Shown: positions 24,580-34,070, numbered from the stretch's first letter. The stretch: DNA of 64,000 bases from Stagnihabitans tardus (GCF_009925085.1 NZ_JAABNR010000015.1:16250-80249), one strand, 5' to 3'. Program-made: numbers and translations. The notes: generated by a model from the letters alone, not told the origin.

Positions 24580-26937
24580 ATGCACCCCTATCAGAACCCC
24601 AACGCCCCCATCGAGACCCGAGTCGAGGACCTTCTGGCCCGGATGACCCCGGAAGAGAAATTCGCCCAGATGCATGCCATGTGGCTGATCCTGGACGAGG
24701 AGGGCAACCACAAGGTGCGCGGCGATGCCTTCATCAAGGGGACCGAGGCCGAGACCCTGCGGCAAAGGCTGCTCCTGGGGCTTGGCCAGATCACGCGGCC
24801 CTTGGGCACGGCGGCGGTCGAGCCGCGCAAGGGGGTGCGCGCGCTGAACCGGCTGCAAAAGCTGATGATGGAGGAGACGCGGCTGGGCATCCCGGTGCTC
24901 TCCCACGAGGAATGCCTGTCGGGGCTGATGGCGCGGGATGCGACGCTGTTTCCCTCGTCGCTGGGCTATGGCGCGACCTGGAATCCGGGGCTGATCCAAA
25001 GGGTGGGCGCGGCCATCGGCGACGAGATGGCTTCGGTCGGCGGTCACCAGGGCCTGGCCCCGGTGCTGGATGTGGCGCGGGATGCGCGCTGGGGCCGGAC
25101 CGAAGAGACCTTCGGCGAAGACCCCTACCTCGTGGGCGAGATGGCCTTGGCCTATGTGCGGGGGCTGCAGGGCCCCGACCGCAGGCGGCTGGCGACCTTG
25201 AAGCATTACGTCGGCCACAGCTATTCTGAAGGCGCGCGCAACCATGCCCCGGTTCACCTCGGCTGGCGCGAGCTGAACGACGACTTCATGCTGCCCTTCG
25301 AGATGGCGGTGAAGCTGGGCCAGGCCTCCTCGGTGATGCCCGCCTATCATGACATCGACAACGAGCCGGTCCATGGCTCCCGGCATCTCTTGACCGATGT
25401 GCTGCGCGGCGAATGGGGGTTCGAGGGCATCGTGGTGGCCGATTACATCGGGGTCACGCTTCTGCATGCCCATCACGGCGTGACCCCGGATGCGGCGGCA
25501 TCGGCGGCCCTGTCCTTCCGCGCGGGGCTGGACGTGGAATTGCCCGCCGACGAATGCGCGACCATGCTGGCCCAGGCCCTGGACCGTGGCCTTATCACCA
25601 TGGAGGAGGTGGACGAGACTGTCCGTCGGTCCCTGCGCGAGAAGTTCCGCATTGGTCTCTTCGAGAAGCCTTACGCCGATGACGGCGCCGTGGCGCTGCG
25701 GACGCCTCAGGCGCTGGAGCTGGCGCGAGAGGTGGCCGAGCAATCGGTGACCATCCTCGACAACCGGGGCGCCCTGCCGATTGCGCCTGCCACCAAGCTG
25801 GCCGTGATCGGGCCTTGCGCCGATGACCCGCTGGCTTTGCTGGGCGATTATTCCTTCCCCGTCCACCTGATCAACATGGACGCCAAGGAGGATGCCTCCT
25901 CCGTCGTCACCCTCCTGCAAGGCTTCCGCGCCCTCTGCCCCGATGTCACCTATGCCAAGGGCTGCCATATCCTGGAGACGCGCAGCGCAGGCGCCCCGGT
26001 CTTCCCCGGCGACGTGGCCGATCCGACCAAACTTCACCAGGTCTCGCCGCTTTCGACCAAGCTGGACCTGATCCCCGAAGCCGTCGAGGCCGCGCGCAAG
26101 GCCGAACTGGCGATTGTCTGCGTCGGCGACCTCTCCGGCATCTTCCAGACCGGCACGGTGGGCGAGGGGTCAGATGCCGAGACCCTGGACCTCCCCGGCG
26201 TCCAGCAAGAGCTCCTGCAAGCCGTGGTCGAAACCGGCACGCCCACGGTGGTCATCGTGACCTCGGGCCGCCCCTACAACCTCGGCGGCCTCGAATCCCG
26301 CCTGGCCGCCCAGGTCTATGCCTTCTTCCCCGGCGAGCAGGGCGGCCATGCCGTGGCCCGCGTCCTGACCGGCGCGGCAGAGCCCTCGGGCCGCCTGACG
26401 CTGTCGGTGCCGCGTTCGGCTGGCGCCTCGCCCTATTTCTACAACCACAAGTTCAAGGCCTCGGGCACCCCGGTCGCCCGGCATTTCGGGTCGGATTACC
26501 CCTTCGGCCATGGGCTCTCCTACACGACCTTCGCCTGGGAAGGGCTGGAGGTCTCTCCCCAGGTCACCCTGGATGGCACGGTGACCGCCAGCCTGACGGT
26601 GCGCAACACCGGCGCCCGCAAGGGGGTCGAGGTGGTGCAGCTTTACATCCGCGACCGGGTGGCAAGCCTGGTGCGCCCGGTCAAGGAGCTGAAAGCCTTC
26701 GCAAGGCTGGACCTGGCCCCGGGCGAGGCAAAGCGGGTGACGCTGGAAGTCCCGGTCGACATGCTGAACTTCACCGGCTACCAGGGCCATCGCATCGTGG
26801 AGCCCGGCTGGTTCGACGTGATGCTCGGCGCCTCTTCCGCCGATATCAAGCTGAAGGGCGAGGTCGAGGTGACGGGCCCCTCCCCCCGCGCGCTGCCGAA
26901 AGACTGGCGCATGCAGTCCCGCGCGACCGTGGTCTGA
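24580..26937 (+). CDS. Glycoside hydrolase family 3 beta-glycosidase, cytoplasmic
   Basis: Retaining exo-glycosidase (beta-glucosidase/beta-xylosidase type), 785 residues from the ATG at 24580 (MHPYQNPNAP). Domain 1 is a TIM-like barrel with RWGRTEETFGEDPYLVGEM and LKHYVGHSYSEGARN. The nucleophile is Asp288 in GFEGIVVADYIGV. Domain 2 has GDLSGIF and GEGSD (Glu529 as probable acid/base). A fibronectin III-like domain follows (VRNTGARKGVEVVQLYIRD). There is no signal peptide, so it should act on imported oligosaccharides or glycosides. It stands alone with no linked transporter. Confidence 0.92.
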   Translation: MHPYQNPNAPIETRVEDLLARMTPEEKFAQMHAMWLILDEEGNHKVRGDAFIKGTEAETLRQRLLLGLGQITRPLGTAAVEPRKGVRALNRLQKLMMEETRLGIPVLSHEECLSGLMARDATLFPSSLGYGATWNPGLIQRVGAAIGDEMASVGGHQGLAPVLDVARDARWGRTEETFGEDPYLVGEMALAYVRGLQGPDRRRLATLKHYVGHSYSEGARNHAPVHLGWRELNDDFMLPFEMAVKLGQASSVMPAYHDIDNEPVHGSRHLLTDVLRGEWGFEGIVVADYIGVTLLHAHHGVTPDAAASAALSFRAGLDVELPADECATMLAQALDRGLITMEEVDETVRRSLREKFRIGLFEKPYADDGAVALRTPQALELAREVAEQSVTILDNRGALPIAPATKLAVIGPCADDPLALLGDYSFPVHLINMDAKEDASSVVTLLQGFRALCPDVTYAKGCHILETRSAGAPVFPGDVADPTKLHQVSPLSTKLDLIPEAVEAARKAELAIVCVGDLSGIFQTGTVGEGSDAETLDLPGVQQELLQAVVETGTPTVVIVTSGRPYNLGGLESRLAAQVYAFFPGEQGGHAVARVLTGAAEPSGRLTLSVPRSAGASPYFYNHKFKASGTPVARHFGSDYPFGHGLSYTTFAWEGLEVSPQVTLDGTVTASLTVRNTGARKGVEVVQLYIRDRVASLVRPVKELKAFARLDLAPGEAKRVTLEVPVDMLNFTGYQGHRIVEPGWFDVMLGASSADIKLKGEVEVTGPSPRALPKDWRMQSRATVV

Positions 26938-26951
26938 ACCCCGCGGCAGCA

Positions 26952-26986
26952 GCCTTTGGCGGGGGCTCGATGCCCCGGCCAAAGGC
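26952..26986 (+). terminator. Hairpin downstream of the GH3 gene
   Basis: GCCTTTGGC pairs with GCCAAAGGC, and an inner GGGGC with GCCCC, in the 113-bp gap between the convergent GH3 and alaX genes. There is no T tract; it may act from either side. Confidence 0.5.
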
Positions 26987-27050
26987 CCCCCCGCCGCCGC
27001 GCGGCCCGAGGATTTCGCAAGACATCCGAGGGCGCCCGCCGAAAAAGCCC

Positions 27051-27767
27051 TCAGGCCAGTTCCAGCGTCACCCGGCGGTTCTGGCGGCCCTTCTTCTCGA
27101 CCTTGGTCAAGGCCACCCGCCCGATCTCCGAGGTCCGCGCCACATGGGTCCCGCCGCAGGGCTGCAGGTCGACCTGGGTCTCCCCCGCCCCGATCCGCAC
27201 CAGCCGCACCCGCCCCTGGCCCACCGGAGGCCGCACCGACATGGTCTTCACCAGCCCCGGATTGGCCGCAAGCTCCTCATCGGTGATCCAGGTCTCGGTC
27301 ACCGCCAGGTCCTGGTCGATCAGCCGGTTCAGCCGGTCCTCGATCGCGGCCAGGTCCTCGGGCGGCTCGGGCATGTCGAAATCGAGCCGCCCGCGCTCGG
27401 CGCCGATCTGGCCCCCGGTCACCGGCAGAGGGATCACCACCGACAGAAGATGCAGCGCGGTATGGACGCGCATGTGACGGAAGCGGCGGTCCCAGTCCAG
27501 CACCTGGCGGACCTCCGTGCCAATCGGCGGCAAGGGCGGCGTGATGTCGCCCGGCACCAGCGCCACCCCGCCCTCGTGCTTGACCGCCGTGGCAATGGCC
27601 ATGCGGCTTCGCCCCCATTCCAGCCAGCCGCTGTCCCCCGGCTGCCCCCCGCCCGTCGGGTAAAAGACCGAGGCCCGAAGCACGATGCCGCCCTCGGGCG
27701 TATGCGCCACCACGGCCGAGACGGCTTCGGTCAGATAGGCATCGTCACGGAACAGAAGCTCGGTCAT
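27051..27767 (-). CDS. alaX: Alanyl-tRNA editing protein AlaX
   Basis: Free-standing editing hydrolase that removes Ser or Gly wrongly attached to tRNA-Ala. The protein is 238 residues, medium AlaX-M size. Zinc ligands are His102 and His106 in RVHTALHLLS, and Cys204 and His208 in QPCGGTHVA; SVFYPTGGGQPGDSG is the conserved N-terminal block. Its start overlaps the stop of the mechanosensitive channel gene (ATGA), making it the last gene of the cysK-mscS-alaX operon. Confidence 0.95.
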   Translation of the reverse strand: MTELLFRDDAYLTEAVSAVVAHTPEGGIVLRASVFYPTGGGQPGDSGWLEWGRSRMAIATAVKHEGGVALVPGDITPPLPPIGTEVRQVLDWDRRFRHMRVHTALHLLSVVIPLPVTGGQIGAERGRLDFDMPEPPEDLAAIEDRLNRLIDQDLAVTETWITDEELAANPGLVKTMSVRPPVGQGRVRLVRIGAGETQVDLQPCGGTHVARTSEIGRVALTKVEKKGRQNRRVTLELA

Positions 27768-30391
27768 GGCTTGGCCTTTGGCAGGGGCGCGCCGAGGATG
27801 GCCTCGACGGCGGCGATATGGGCGGCCTCTTCGGCCTTCTTCTCGGCCTCGGCGGCGGCGTCATCGGCCTTCTTGGCCAGGTAATCGCGGTGAGCGGCCG
27901 AAAAGGCCACCCTTTCGGCGGCAAAGCGCGCGGCGACCTGGTGGTTGATCTCGGTCCGGACCTCGTGCTGGAAATTCACGTCCCGCAGGATCACCCTTAT
28001 CTCGAAATTCAGCGCATCGCCCGCAAAGCCGGTGAGCACCACGGCGGGCGGCGGCGACAAGAGGACCAGCGGCTGGGCCTCGGCGATCTCGCGCAAGAGC
28101 TTCGAGACCCTGCGGCTGTCCTCGGTCAAGGGCACCGAGACCGGAACGATGAGCCGCCCGGTCAGCGAGAACCGCGTCCAGTTGGTCACCTGCCGCGTGA
28201 TCAGGTCGCTGTTGGGCACGATCACATCCGACCGGTCGAAGGTCTGGATCCGGGTCGAGCGCACCGAGATCGCCTTGACCACGCCCTGGACCGAGCCCAC
28301 CTCGATCCAGTCGCCCTCGCTGACGGGCCGCTCGATCAGAAGGATGATGCCCGAGACGAAATTCGACACGATGGTCTGCAGGCCGAAACCGATGCCGACC
28401 GAGAGGGCACCGGCGACGATGGCCAGGCCCGAGAGGTCGATCCCCGTGGCATTGATCGCCACCAGGGCCGAGACCAGGATCCCGGCATAGCCCAGCCCCG
28501 AGACGATGGCATTCTGCCCGCCCTGGTCCAAAGAGGTGCGCGGCAGGACGGTGTTCTTCAAGGCCCCCTGCAAGAGGCGCGTCAGCGTCAGGCCGATGGC
28601 GAAGAGCACGGCAAAGAACAGGAAGTCGGTGGGCGAAATCTGCGTCTCGCCCAGCCGGAAGCCCTCTTGAAACCGTGTCCAAAGCTCGGTCAGGTCGGCG
28701 ACCCGCGCCCCCCAGATCAGCGCGACCAGGGGCAGCGTGGCAAGCGCCAGGCCGAAGGAGATCAGCACCGGGACCAGGGCGTCCTGGTCCTCTCCGCGCG
28801 TGGCCAGGGCATAGATATCGCCCACCAGCCCCTGGGCCAGATAGAGAAGCGCCGCCAGGGCCAGCGTCATGGCCGAGGGGAAGACCAGAGCCGAGGCGGC
28901 CGAGATATAGCCCGCCGCCGCCAGAAGCGGCGCGATGGCGCCAAAGAGGATCACGCCGCGCGCCAAGAGCCGGACAAGACGGGTGCGATAGACCGCCCGG
29001 CCCTCATCGCTGCCCGGATCGGCGCGGTTCAACAGCTGGCCAAGGCGCACCAGCACGACCGCGCCGGCCAGGATGATCGGCAGGTTCAAGACCGAAGTCG
29101 CGGCATCGGTCACGTCGATCTCGGCCATGGCGGCGCGGCGCAGCATGGCCACCGCGATCAGCACGCCGAAGAGCGAGGTCAGGAAGCGCCCCTCGGCCCG
29201 GCGCTCGGGCGGCAGGGGCAGAAGCGTCGGGCCCTCGTCGGCGGGGAAGACCCTGCCGCCCAGCCAGGCCGCGGCCATGATGGCAAAGCCGGTCTGCCCC
29301 AGGACATCGGCGATATGGCCCCCGATCGGGCCCAGCATGGTCGTCAGCCGCAGCGCCTCGGCCAGGGCGAGGCAGGCGAGGACGGGGACGAGGACCGGGC
29401 CCAGCGAGGCCAGGGTCTCCCAGATGCGGCGACCGCGCGCCGAGGAGGGCCCGGGGAGATAGGAGAGAAGCCGCCGCGTGATCGGTCCGCCGCGCCAGAG
29501 CCCGGCCAGGGCGAAAAGCAGCAGCGGCAGGATCAGGGGCAGGTTGTCGACCAGCCGCTTTTGCGCGACCCCATCGGTGACGCGCCGCGCCGTTTCGTCC
29601 CAAAGCGCCAGGGCGGTGTCGGAGAGGGCCTTGGCCGCATCGGTCCAGTTCGGCGGGTAAAGCGGGTTGGGCCAGAGTTTCAAAAGCTCGGAAGCCTGGC
29701 GTTCGCGCAGAAGCCGGTCGATCTCGCGGATCAGGCCATCGGCGCGGCGATAGGCCTCTTCGGCGGCGATACCAGGGGCCTGAAGGCGGCCCATCTGCGC
29801 GGTCAGTTCGGCGCGGCGGGTGGCGATCTCGGGCTCTTCGGCGGCGTCACCCTCGGGCGGCGGACCGAGGGCGTCGATCTGGTCCTTGAGCGTCGCGATG
29901 CGGGTGGAATTGGCCGATTGCGCGCCCGAAAGCTGCTCGCGCCAGCGGGTCAGCTCGGTGCGCAGGTTTTCCAGCCCCTGGTTGGAGAGGCTCTGGTTGG
30001 TCAGCGCGCTTTCGGCGCGAACCGCCATGCGCTCCCACCCCTGGTAGTCAAGCGCCCCGCCGGAGGCGCCGCCCGAGGCCACGGGTTTTGCCGTCGGCGC
30101 CCCGCCGCCCGACTGGGTCGCGGCAGGCTTGGCCCCGCCCTGGGGGGCAAAGCCGCCCGACTGCGGCGCCTCGGCAGGGGCATCCGGCTTCATCGGGATG
30201 ATGGCGCCGGAACTGTCGGCCTGGACCGTCAGGGGCGCCTGGCCCGGCGCCGCCCCGCCCGAGGCCTGGGACAGGGCCGGAAGCGGCAGGGCCAGCGCCG
30301 TCGCAAGCGCCAGGGCCCCCATGACGGCGCGGCGGAGGGAGGCCCCCCCCGCCCCAAGGACCAGACCCGCGATCCGGCCCGCCTGGCTCAT
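27764..30391 (-). CDS. Large mechanosensitive channel, DUF3772-MscS type
   Basis: Membrane channel protein of 875 residues from the ATG at 30391, which overlaps the cysK stop (ATGA). The signal segment is VMGALALATALALPLPALSQA. A periplasmic domain (about 100-250, helical, rich in Gln/Arg/Glu) resembles DUF3772. Many membrane helices follow, then the MscS pore and beta domain: SVGIGFGLQTIVSNFVSG, ILLIERPVSEGDWIEVG and IQTFDRSDVIVPNSDLI. It protects against osmotic downshock. The coupling with cysK and alaX is probably organisational. Confidence 0.92.
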   Translation of the reverse strand: MSQAGRIAGLVLGAGGASLRRAVMGALALATALALPLPALSQASGGAAPGQAPLTVQADSSGAIIPMKPDAPAEAPQSGGFAPQGGAKPAATQSGGGAPTAKPVASGGASGGALDYQGWERMAVRAESALTNQSLSNQGLENLRTELTRWREQLSGAQSANSTRIATLKDQIDALGPPPEGDAAEEPEIATRRAELTAQMGRLQAPGIAAEEAYRRADGLIREIDRLLRERQASELLKLWPNPLYPPNWTDAAKALSDTALALWDETARRVTDGVAQKRLVDNLPLILPLLLFALAGLWRGGPITRRLLSYLPGPSSARGRRIWETLASLGPVLVPVLACLALAEALRLTTMLGPIGGHIADVLGQTGFAIMAAAWLGGRVFPADEGPTLLPLPPERRAEGRFLTSLFGVLIAVAMLRRAAMAEIDVTDAATSVLNLPIILAGAVVLVRLGQLLNRADPGSDEGRAVYRTRLVRLLARGVILFGAIAPLLAAAGYISAASALVFPSAMTLALAALLYLAQGLVGDIYALATRGEDQDALVPVLISFGLALATLPLVALIWGARVADLTELWTRFQEGFRLGETQISPTDFLFFAVLFAIGLTLTRLLQGALKNTVLPRTSLDQGGQNAIVSGLGYAGILVSALVAINATGIDLSGLAIVAGALSVGIGFGLQTIVSNFVSGIILLIERPVSEGDWIEVGSVQGVVKAISVRSTRIQTFDRSDVIVPNSDLITRQVTNWTRFSLTGRLIVPVSVPLTEDSRRVSKLLREIAEAQPLVLLSPPPAVVLTGFAGDALNFEIRVILRDVNFQHEVRTEINHQVAARFAAERVAFSAAHRDYLAKKADDAAAEAEKKAEEAAHIAAVEAILGAPLPKAKP

Positions 30392-31422
30392 GCGTCCTCG
30401 AAGACCGTGGGCAGGCCCTTGGGCGCGCGGTCCAGCCATTCCGGCACCGGCAGGCCCTTTTCCTTCAGGAAGGCAGGGTTATAGAGCTTGGACTGATAGC
30501 GGTTGCCATAGTCGCACAGGATCGTGACGATGGTTTTGCCCGGCCCCATGTCCCTGGCCATGCGGATGGCGCCCGCGATGTTGATGCCCGACGATCCACC
30601 GAGGCAGATCCCCTCATCCTCCAGCATCTCGAAGACCAGGGGCAAAGCCTCGGCATCGGGGATGCGGTAGGAGTAATCGGGCTTGAAACCCTCGAGGTTC
30701 GCGGTGATGCGCCCCTGCCCGATGCCCTCGGTGATCGAGGTCCCGGGGCTGTCGAAGGCGCCTGTCGTGTACCAGGCATGCAGCGCCGCGCCCTCGGGGT
30801 CGGCGAGGCCGATCTTGACGCCCCTGGGCTGCAGCGCGAGGCCCACGCCCGCCAGCGTCCCACCCGAACCCACGGCGCAGATGAAGCCGTCCACGCGGCC
30901 CCCGGTCTGCTCCCAGATCTCGGGGCCCGTGGTCTCGATATGGGACTGGCGGTTGGCCACGTTGTCGAACTGGTTGGCCCAGATCGCGCCATTGGGTTCG
31001 GTGCGGTTCAGCGCCTCGGCGAGGCGGCCCGAATAGCGGACATAGTTGTTGGGGTTCTTGTAAGGCACGGCCGGAACCTGGACGAGCTCGGCCCCCGCCA
31101 GCCGCAGCATGTCCTTCTTTTCCTGGGACTGGGTTTCCGGGATCACGATGACGGTGCGGAAGCCCATCGAGGCCCCGACCAGCGCCAGCCCGATCCCGGT
31201 GTTTCCGGCGGTGCCCTCGACGATGGTCCCGCCGGGCTTCAGTGCCCCGCGCGCGATGGCATCCTTGATGATATAGAGCGCGGCACGGTCCTTGACCGAC
31301 TGGCCGGGGTTCAGGAACTCGCATTTGCCGAGGATCGTGCAGCCGGTCAGCTCGGAAGCCCGCTTGAGCTTCAAAAGGGGCGTGTTGCCGATCGTGTCGG
31401 CCAGATCGCTGTGGATGCGCAT
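30388..31422 (-). CDS. cysK: Cysteine synthase (O-acetylserine sulfhydrylase family)
   Basis: PLP enzyme forming cysteine from O-acetylserine and sulfide. It has 344 residues from the ATG at 31422 (MRIHSDLADTIGNTPLL). The PLP lysine is K44 in NPGQSVKDRAALY. The phosphate loop is EGTAGNTGIGLALVG, and GGSSGINIAGAIRMA lies near the C-terminus. Length exceeds E. coli CysK (323) by a C-terminal stretch. Its last codons overlap the start of the mscS-type gene. SD sequence GGAAGAGG precedes the start. Confidence 0.95.
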   Translation of the reverse strand: MRIHSDLADTIGNTPLLKLKRASELTGCTILGKCEFLNPGQSVKDRAALYIIKDAIARGALKPGGTIVEGTAGNTGIGLALVGASMGFRTVIVIPETQSQEKKDMLRLAGAELVQVPAVPYKNPNNYVRYSGRLAEALNRTEPNGAIWANQFDNVANRQSHIETTGPEIWEQTGGRVDGFICAVGSGGTLAGVGLALQPRGVKIGLADPEGAALHAWYTTGAFDSPGTSITEGIGQGRITANLEGFKPDYSYRIPDAEALPLVFEMLEDEGICLGGSSGINIAGAIRMARDMGPGKTIVTILCDYGNRYQSKLYNPAFLKEKGLPVPEWLDRAPKGLPTVFEDA

Positions 31423-31655
31423 GGGATACCTCTTCCGCTTTGCCCCTGTGTAAGGGGGCGTTGACCGAAACTCAAGCAAGCCCGGCCATTTCCCGCGCGT
31501 GACCCTTGCCAAATTGAGCGCCTGCCGGCGCAGGAGCTTTATCTCGCCTCTGGGCCTGCGGCCCAACCGGCTTGGGGCGGCGCGTCCCAAGGGGCCGCGC
31601 CGGAAAGCCTGACCGGCCTGGCCCCATGGCGCCCCTGGACGCGGCCAAGGCCTTT

Positions 31656-31715
31656 CCCCCTTCATCTTTTCCCAAATATCCCGGGGGGAGCCGAAGGCGG
31701 GGGGCAGCGCCCCCA
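31656..31715 (-). repeat. Hairpin + GATATTTG/AAGATGAA intergenic element (reverse)
   Basis: Reverse copy: CCCTTCATCTTTTCCC then AAATATCCCGGGG, followed by a GC hairpin GGGGGC-A-GCGCCCCC. It lies in the 309-bp gap between the cysK start and the 3' end of the cytidine deaminase gene (stop at 31732). Apart from this element and ordinary GC-rich sequence, presumably including the cysK promoter, I see no gene in the gap. Confidence 0.8.
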
Positions 31716-31731
31716 AGCGCCCGTGCCGCCT

Positions 31732-32136
31732 TCAGACCGCCTGGAACTTGCGCCCCAAAAGCCAGTGATCGGGCAAGAGATCGGCCATCAGACGCACCCC
31801 ACCCGGCAAGATGACCCGCGTTGCCCCGTTGCCGGGGTCGATCTGCACCACAAGCTCCCGACACCGCCCGCAGGGCTGCAAGACAGTGCCATCCCAATCC
31901 ACCGCCACCATGGAGGCGATCCGGCTCTCGCCCGCCGTGATCATGGCGGCCACTGCGGCATGTTCGGCGCAAAAGCCGATGCCCGAGGCAGCGTCGATAC
32001 AGACCCCGCGATAGACCTGTCCGCTTGTGCTGCGCAGGGCCGCGCCCACGCCTGCCACTTCGACCACGGGCGAAAGCCGCCGGGGCGCCAGGACCGCACG
32101 AGCGGCTTCAATCAGTGCCAAATCCCCCGGCTCCAC
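31732..32136 (-). CDS. Cytidine deaminase-like protein
   Basis: Zinc nucleoside deaminase of 134 residues that would turn cytidine and deoxycytidine into uridine forms for salvage. The catalytic motif is [14 protein letters not shown] (Cys as zinc ligand, Glu as proton shuttle) and the second zinc site is [10 protein letters not shown] chose the GTG at 32136 ([13 protein letters not shown]) because AAGGGGG lies 5 nt upstream and no better start is in frame. Size and spacing fit tetrameric Cdd; a blasticidin-deaminase-like or other purine/pyrimidine deaminase remains possible. It is divergent from rplY. Confidence 0.85.
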   Translation of the reverse strand: MEPGDLALIEAARAVLAPRRLSPVVEVAGVGAALRSTSGQVYRGVCIDAASGIGFCAEHAAVAAMITAGESRIASMVAVDWDGTVLQPCGRCRELVVQIDPGNGATRVILPGGVRLMADLLPDHWLLGRKFQAV

Positions 32137-32232
32137 AGAATCCCCCTTTTCTTCGCCCCCGATTCCGGCTATCCGCCCCCGGTCGCGCCATGCACCCTTG
32201 GAGGATGGCGGACTTATATCAGGAGAAAGACT

Positions 32233-32823
32233 ATGGCACGCGAGATCCACGATCTCAATGTCGAGCTTCGTTCGGGGACGGGCAAGGGGGCCGCTCGGCA
32301 AGCACGGCGCGACGGGAAAGTTCCCGGAGTGGTTTACGGCGACGGGCAAGAGCCCGTGTCGATCAACATTCCCTATTACTACCTGCTCAAGCACCTGAAG
32401 GCCGGGCGTTTCCTGCAAACGCTCTTCAACCTCAAGGTGCCGGGCCATGACGACGTGCATGTCGTCTGCCGCGGCGTTCAGCGCGATGTCGTCAAGGATC
32501 AGCCGATCCATGTCGACTTCATGCGTCTGCACGACGAAAGCCGCATCGTCCTGCACATCCATGTGAACTTCGACAATGCCGACAAGGCACCGGGGATCAA
32601 GAAGGGCGGCACGCTGACCGTCGTTCGCTCGGAAGTCGAACTGGAAGTTCTGGCCGGGGATATCCCCGATCACGTCACGGTCGACCTGACCGGCAAGAAC
32701 ATCGGCGATGTCATCCACATCTCCGACGTCGTCCTGCCCGAAGGCGTGAAGCCCACGATCGCGCGGAACTTCGTCATCGCCAATATCGCGGCCCCGGCGG
32801 GCCTGGTGTCGGCCGAGGCGTGA
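32233..32823 (+). CDS. rplY: 50S ribosomal protein L25 (Ctc/TL5 type)
   Basis: 5S rRNA-binding ribosomal protein, 196 residues, long form with the C-terminal TL5 domain. Landmarks: [25 protein letters not shown] and [19 protein letters not shown] (each shown in part: [31 protein letters not shown]), then [20 protein letters not shown]. An AGGAGAAAG ribosome-binding site precedes the ATG at 32233. It is followed by a hairpin terminator and then pth, the order seen in most Alphaproteobacteria. Confidence 0.97.
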   Translation: MAREIHDLNVELRSGTGKGAARQARRDGKVPGVVYGDGQEPVSINIPYYYLLKHLKAGRFLQTLFNLKVPGHDDVHVVCRGVQRDVVKDQPIHVDFMRLHDESRIVLHIHVNFDNADKAPGIKKGGTLTVVRSEVELEVLAGDIPDHVTVDLTGKNIGDVIHISDVVLPEGVKPTIARNFVIANIAAPAGLVSAEA

Positions 32824-32842
32824 TTTCGGGTCGTTGACCTGG

Positions 32843-32870
32843 ACGGGCGGCCCCGCCGGGCCGCCCGTTT
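32843..32870 (+). terminator. Hairpin between rplY and pth
   Basis: ACGGGCGGCCC (32843-32853) pairs exactly with GGGCCGCCCGT (32858-32868) around a CGCC loop, then TTT. It is a compact terminator or attenuator 19 bp after the rplY stop; pth starts 17 bp further on. Confidence 0.75.
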
Positions 32871-32884
32871 GCATTGGAGGCGCC

Positions 32885-33586
32885 ATGAAACTCTGGACTG
32901 GTCTGGGCAATCCGGGGCCCGAATATCAGGGCAACCGCCACAATATCGGCTTCATGGCGCTGGATCGCATCGCCTTGGACCATGGGTTCGGGCCCTGGAA
33001 GAAGGACTTCCACGGGCGGGTGTCCGAGGGGCGCCTGGGCGGCGAGAAGCTACTTCTGTTGAAGCCCGAGACCTTCATGAACCTCTCGGGCCGAGCCGTT
33101 CAGGCCGCCATGGCCTTCCACAAGATCCCGCCCGCCGATCTTGTCGTCTTTCACGACGAGCTGGATCTCGGCCCGGGCAAGATCAAGGTCAAGATGGGCG
33201 GGGGCCATGCGGGCCACAACGGCTTGCGCTCGATCCATGGCGCGATCGGCGAGGCCTATGGGCGGGTGCGGCTTGGCATCGGCCATCCCGGGCACAAGGA
33301 CCTGGTGGCGGGCTATGTCCTGCACGATTTCGCCAAATCCGACCGCGACGGACTGGAGCTCCTGCTGCAAGGGATCTCGGAAGGCGCGCCTTTCCTCGCC
33401 CAAGGGGAGGAGGCGAAGTTCCTCAACGCCGTCTCGCTGCGGGTGAACCCGCCGCGCAACTCCGGCAAGGGGCCGGAGGGGGGCGAAAAGGTCGCGGTGC
33501 CGAAGGAGCCGAAGCCCGCGCCCACGGCAGAGGCAGAGCCCGCGCTCTCGCCGCTGGAACGGTTGATGCAGAAGTTCAAGGGCTGA
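32885..33586 (+). CDS. pth: Peptidyl-tRNA hydrolase
   Basis: Recycles peptidyl-tRNA released from stalled ribosomes. Family motifs: WTGLGNPGPEYQGNRHNIGF with the catalytic His19, LLKPETFMNLSGRAV, and VVFHDELDLGPGKIKVKMGGG with the conserved Asp; GHNGLRSI is the tRNA-binding block. The protein is 233 residues, about 40 longer than E. coli Pth; the extra part is a disordered Pro/Glu/Lys-rich C-terminus (GEKVAVPKEPKPAPTAEAEP). A GGAGG ribosome-binding site precedes the ATG. Just downstream begins a 107-bp tandem array. Confidence 0.97.
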   Translation: MKLWTGLGNPGPEYQGNRHNIGFMALDRIALDHGFGPWKKDFHGRVSEGRLGGEKLLLLKPETFMNLSGRAVQAAMAFHKIPPADLVVFHDELDLGPGKIKVKMGGGHAGHNGLRSIHGAIGEAYGRVRLGIGHPGHKDLVAGYVLHDFAKSDRDGLELLLQGISEGAPFLAQGEEAKFLNAVSLRVNPPRNSGKGPEGGEKVAVPKEPKPAPTAEAEPALSPLERLMQKFKG

Positions 33587-33625
33587 GGCGCGCGCCAGGC
33601 GCCAGCGCAAGCGGGGCGCTCCCGG

Positions 33626-33990
33626 CCCCGGGGTATACCCCGGGCTACGCAGCGCTGCGAGAGCTCTTGAAGGTCCGGGGTCGGATCAGCGCGCCCTGCC
33701 AACCGACGGGGCTCATGCGCCCCCGAGCCAAGCCCCGGGGTATCCCCCGGGCTACGCGGCGTCACCAAAGCGCTTGAAGTGCCGGGGTCGGATCAGCGCG
33801 ACCCGCTAACCGACAGGTCTCATGCGCCCCCGAGCCATGCCCCTGGGTGTCCCCCGGGCTACGCGGCGTCATCAAAGCTCTTGAAGGTCCGGGGTCGGAT
33901 CAGCGCGGCTCGCCAACCGACGGGGCTCATGCGGCCCCGAGCCAAGCCCCGGGCTGCGCAACGCCTCGTGCGTTCTTGCAAGCCCGCCCC
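33626..33990. repeat. 107-bp tandem repeat array (three full units plus a partial)
   Basis: Units start at 33626, 33733, 33840 and 33947, exactly 107 bp apart. Each begins with the palindrome CCCCGGGGTATCCCC-GGGCTACG, followed by a stretch ending CTTGAAGGTCCGG, then GGTCGGATCAGCGCG, CCAACCGACGGGGCTCATGCG and CCCCGAGCCA (given in part). Units differ by scattered changes; the fourth is cut short. This array and the flanking GC-rich sequence fill most of the 472-bp gap between pth and the convergent ycjF-like gene. I see no convincing gene in it. A tandem of small structured RNAs or a minisatellite are both possible. Confidence 0.9.
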
Positions 33991-34016
33991 CGAAGACCGC
34001 CCCGCCAGACCCGTCC

Positions 34017-34070
34017 CCCAGTCGGCAGGGCCGCCCCCGGGCCTGACCGCACAAGCTCTCAGTCGGCAGA
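34017..34070. repeat. Paired AGTCGGCAG repeats at the ycjF-like 3' end
   Basis: CCCCAGTCGGCAGGGC at 34017 and CAGTCGGCAGAGC at 34060, about 41 bp apart, echo the pair at 4859-4910. The second copy encodes the last residues and stop (SAD-stop) of the ycjF-like protein on the minus strand, so the outer copy may be a duplicated gene end. Confidence 0.5.

Noticed and set aside
27818..30484. An 888-residue frame antisense to the mechanosensitive channel gene
   Set aside because: Shadow of the real gene; no hydrophobic pattern or domain and typical Gly/Arg/Gln-rich shadow composition.
33626..33990. CRISPR array
   Set aside because: The 107-bp units are repeated throughout, without unique spacers between short repeats, and no cas gene is nearby.
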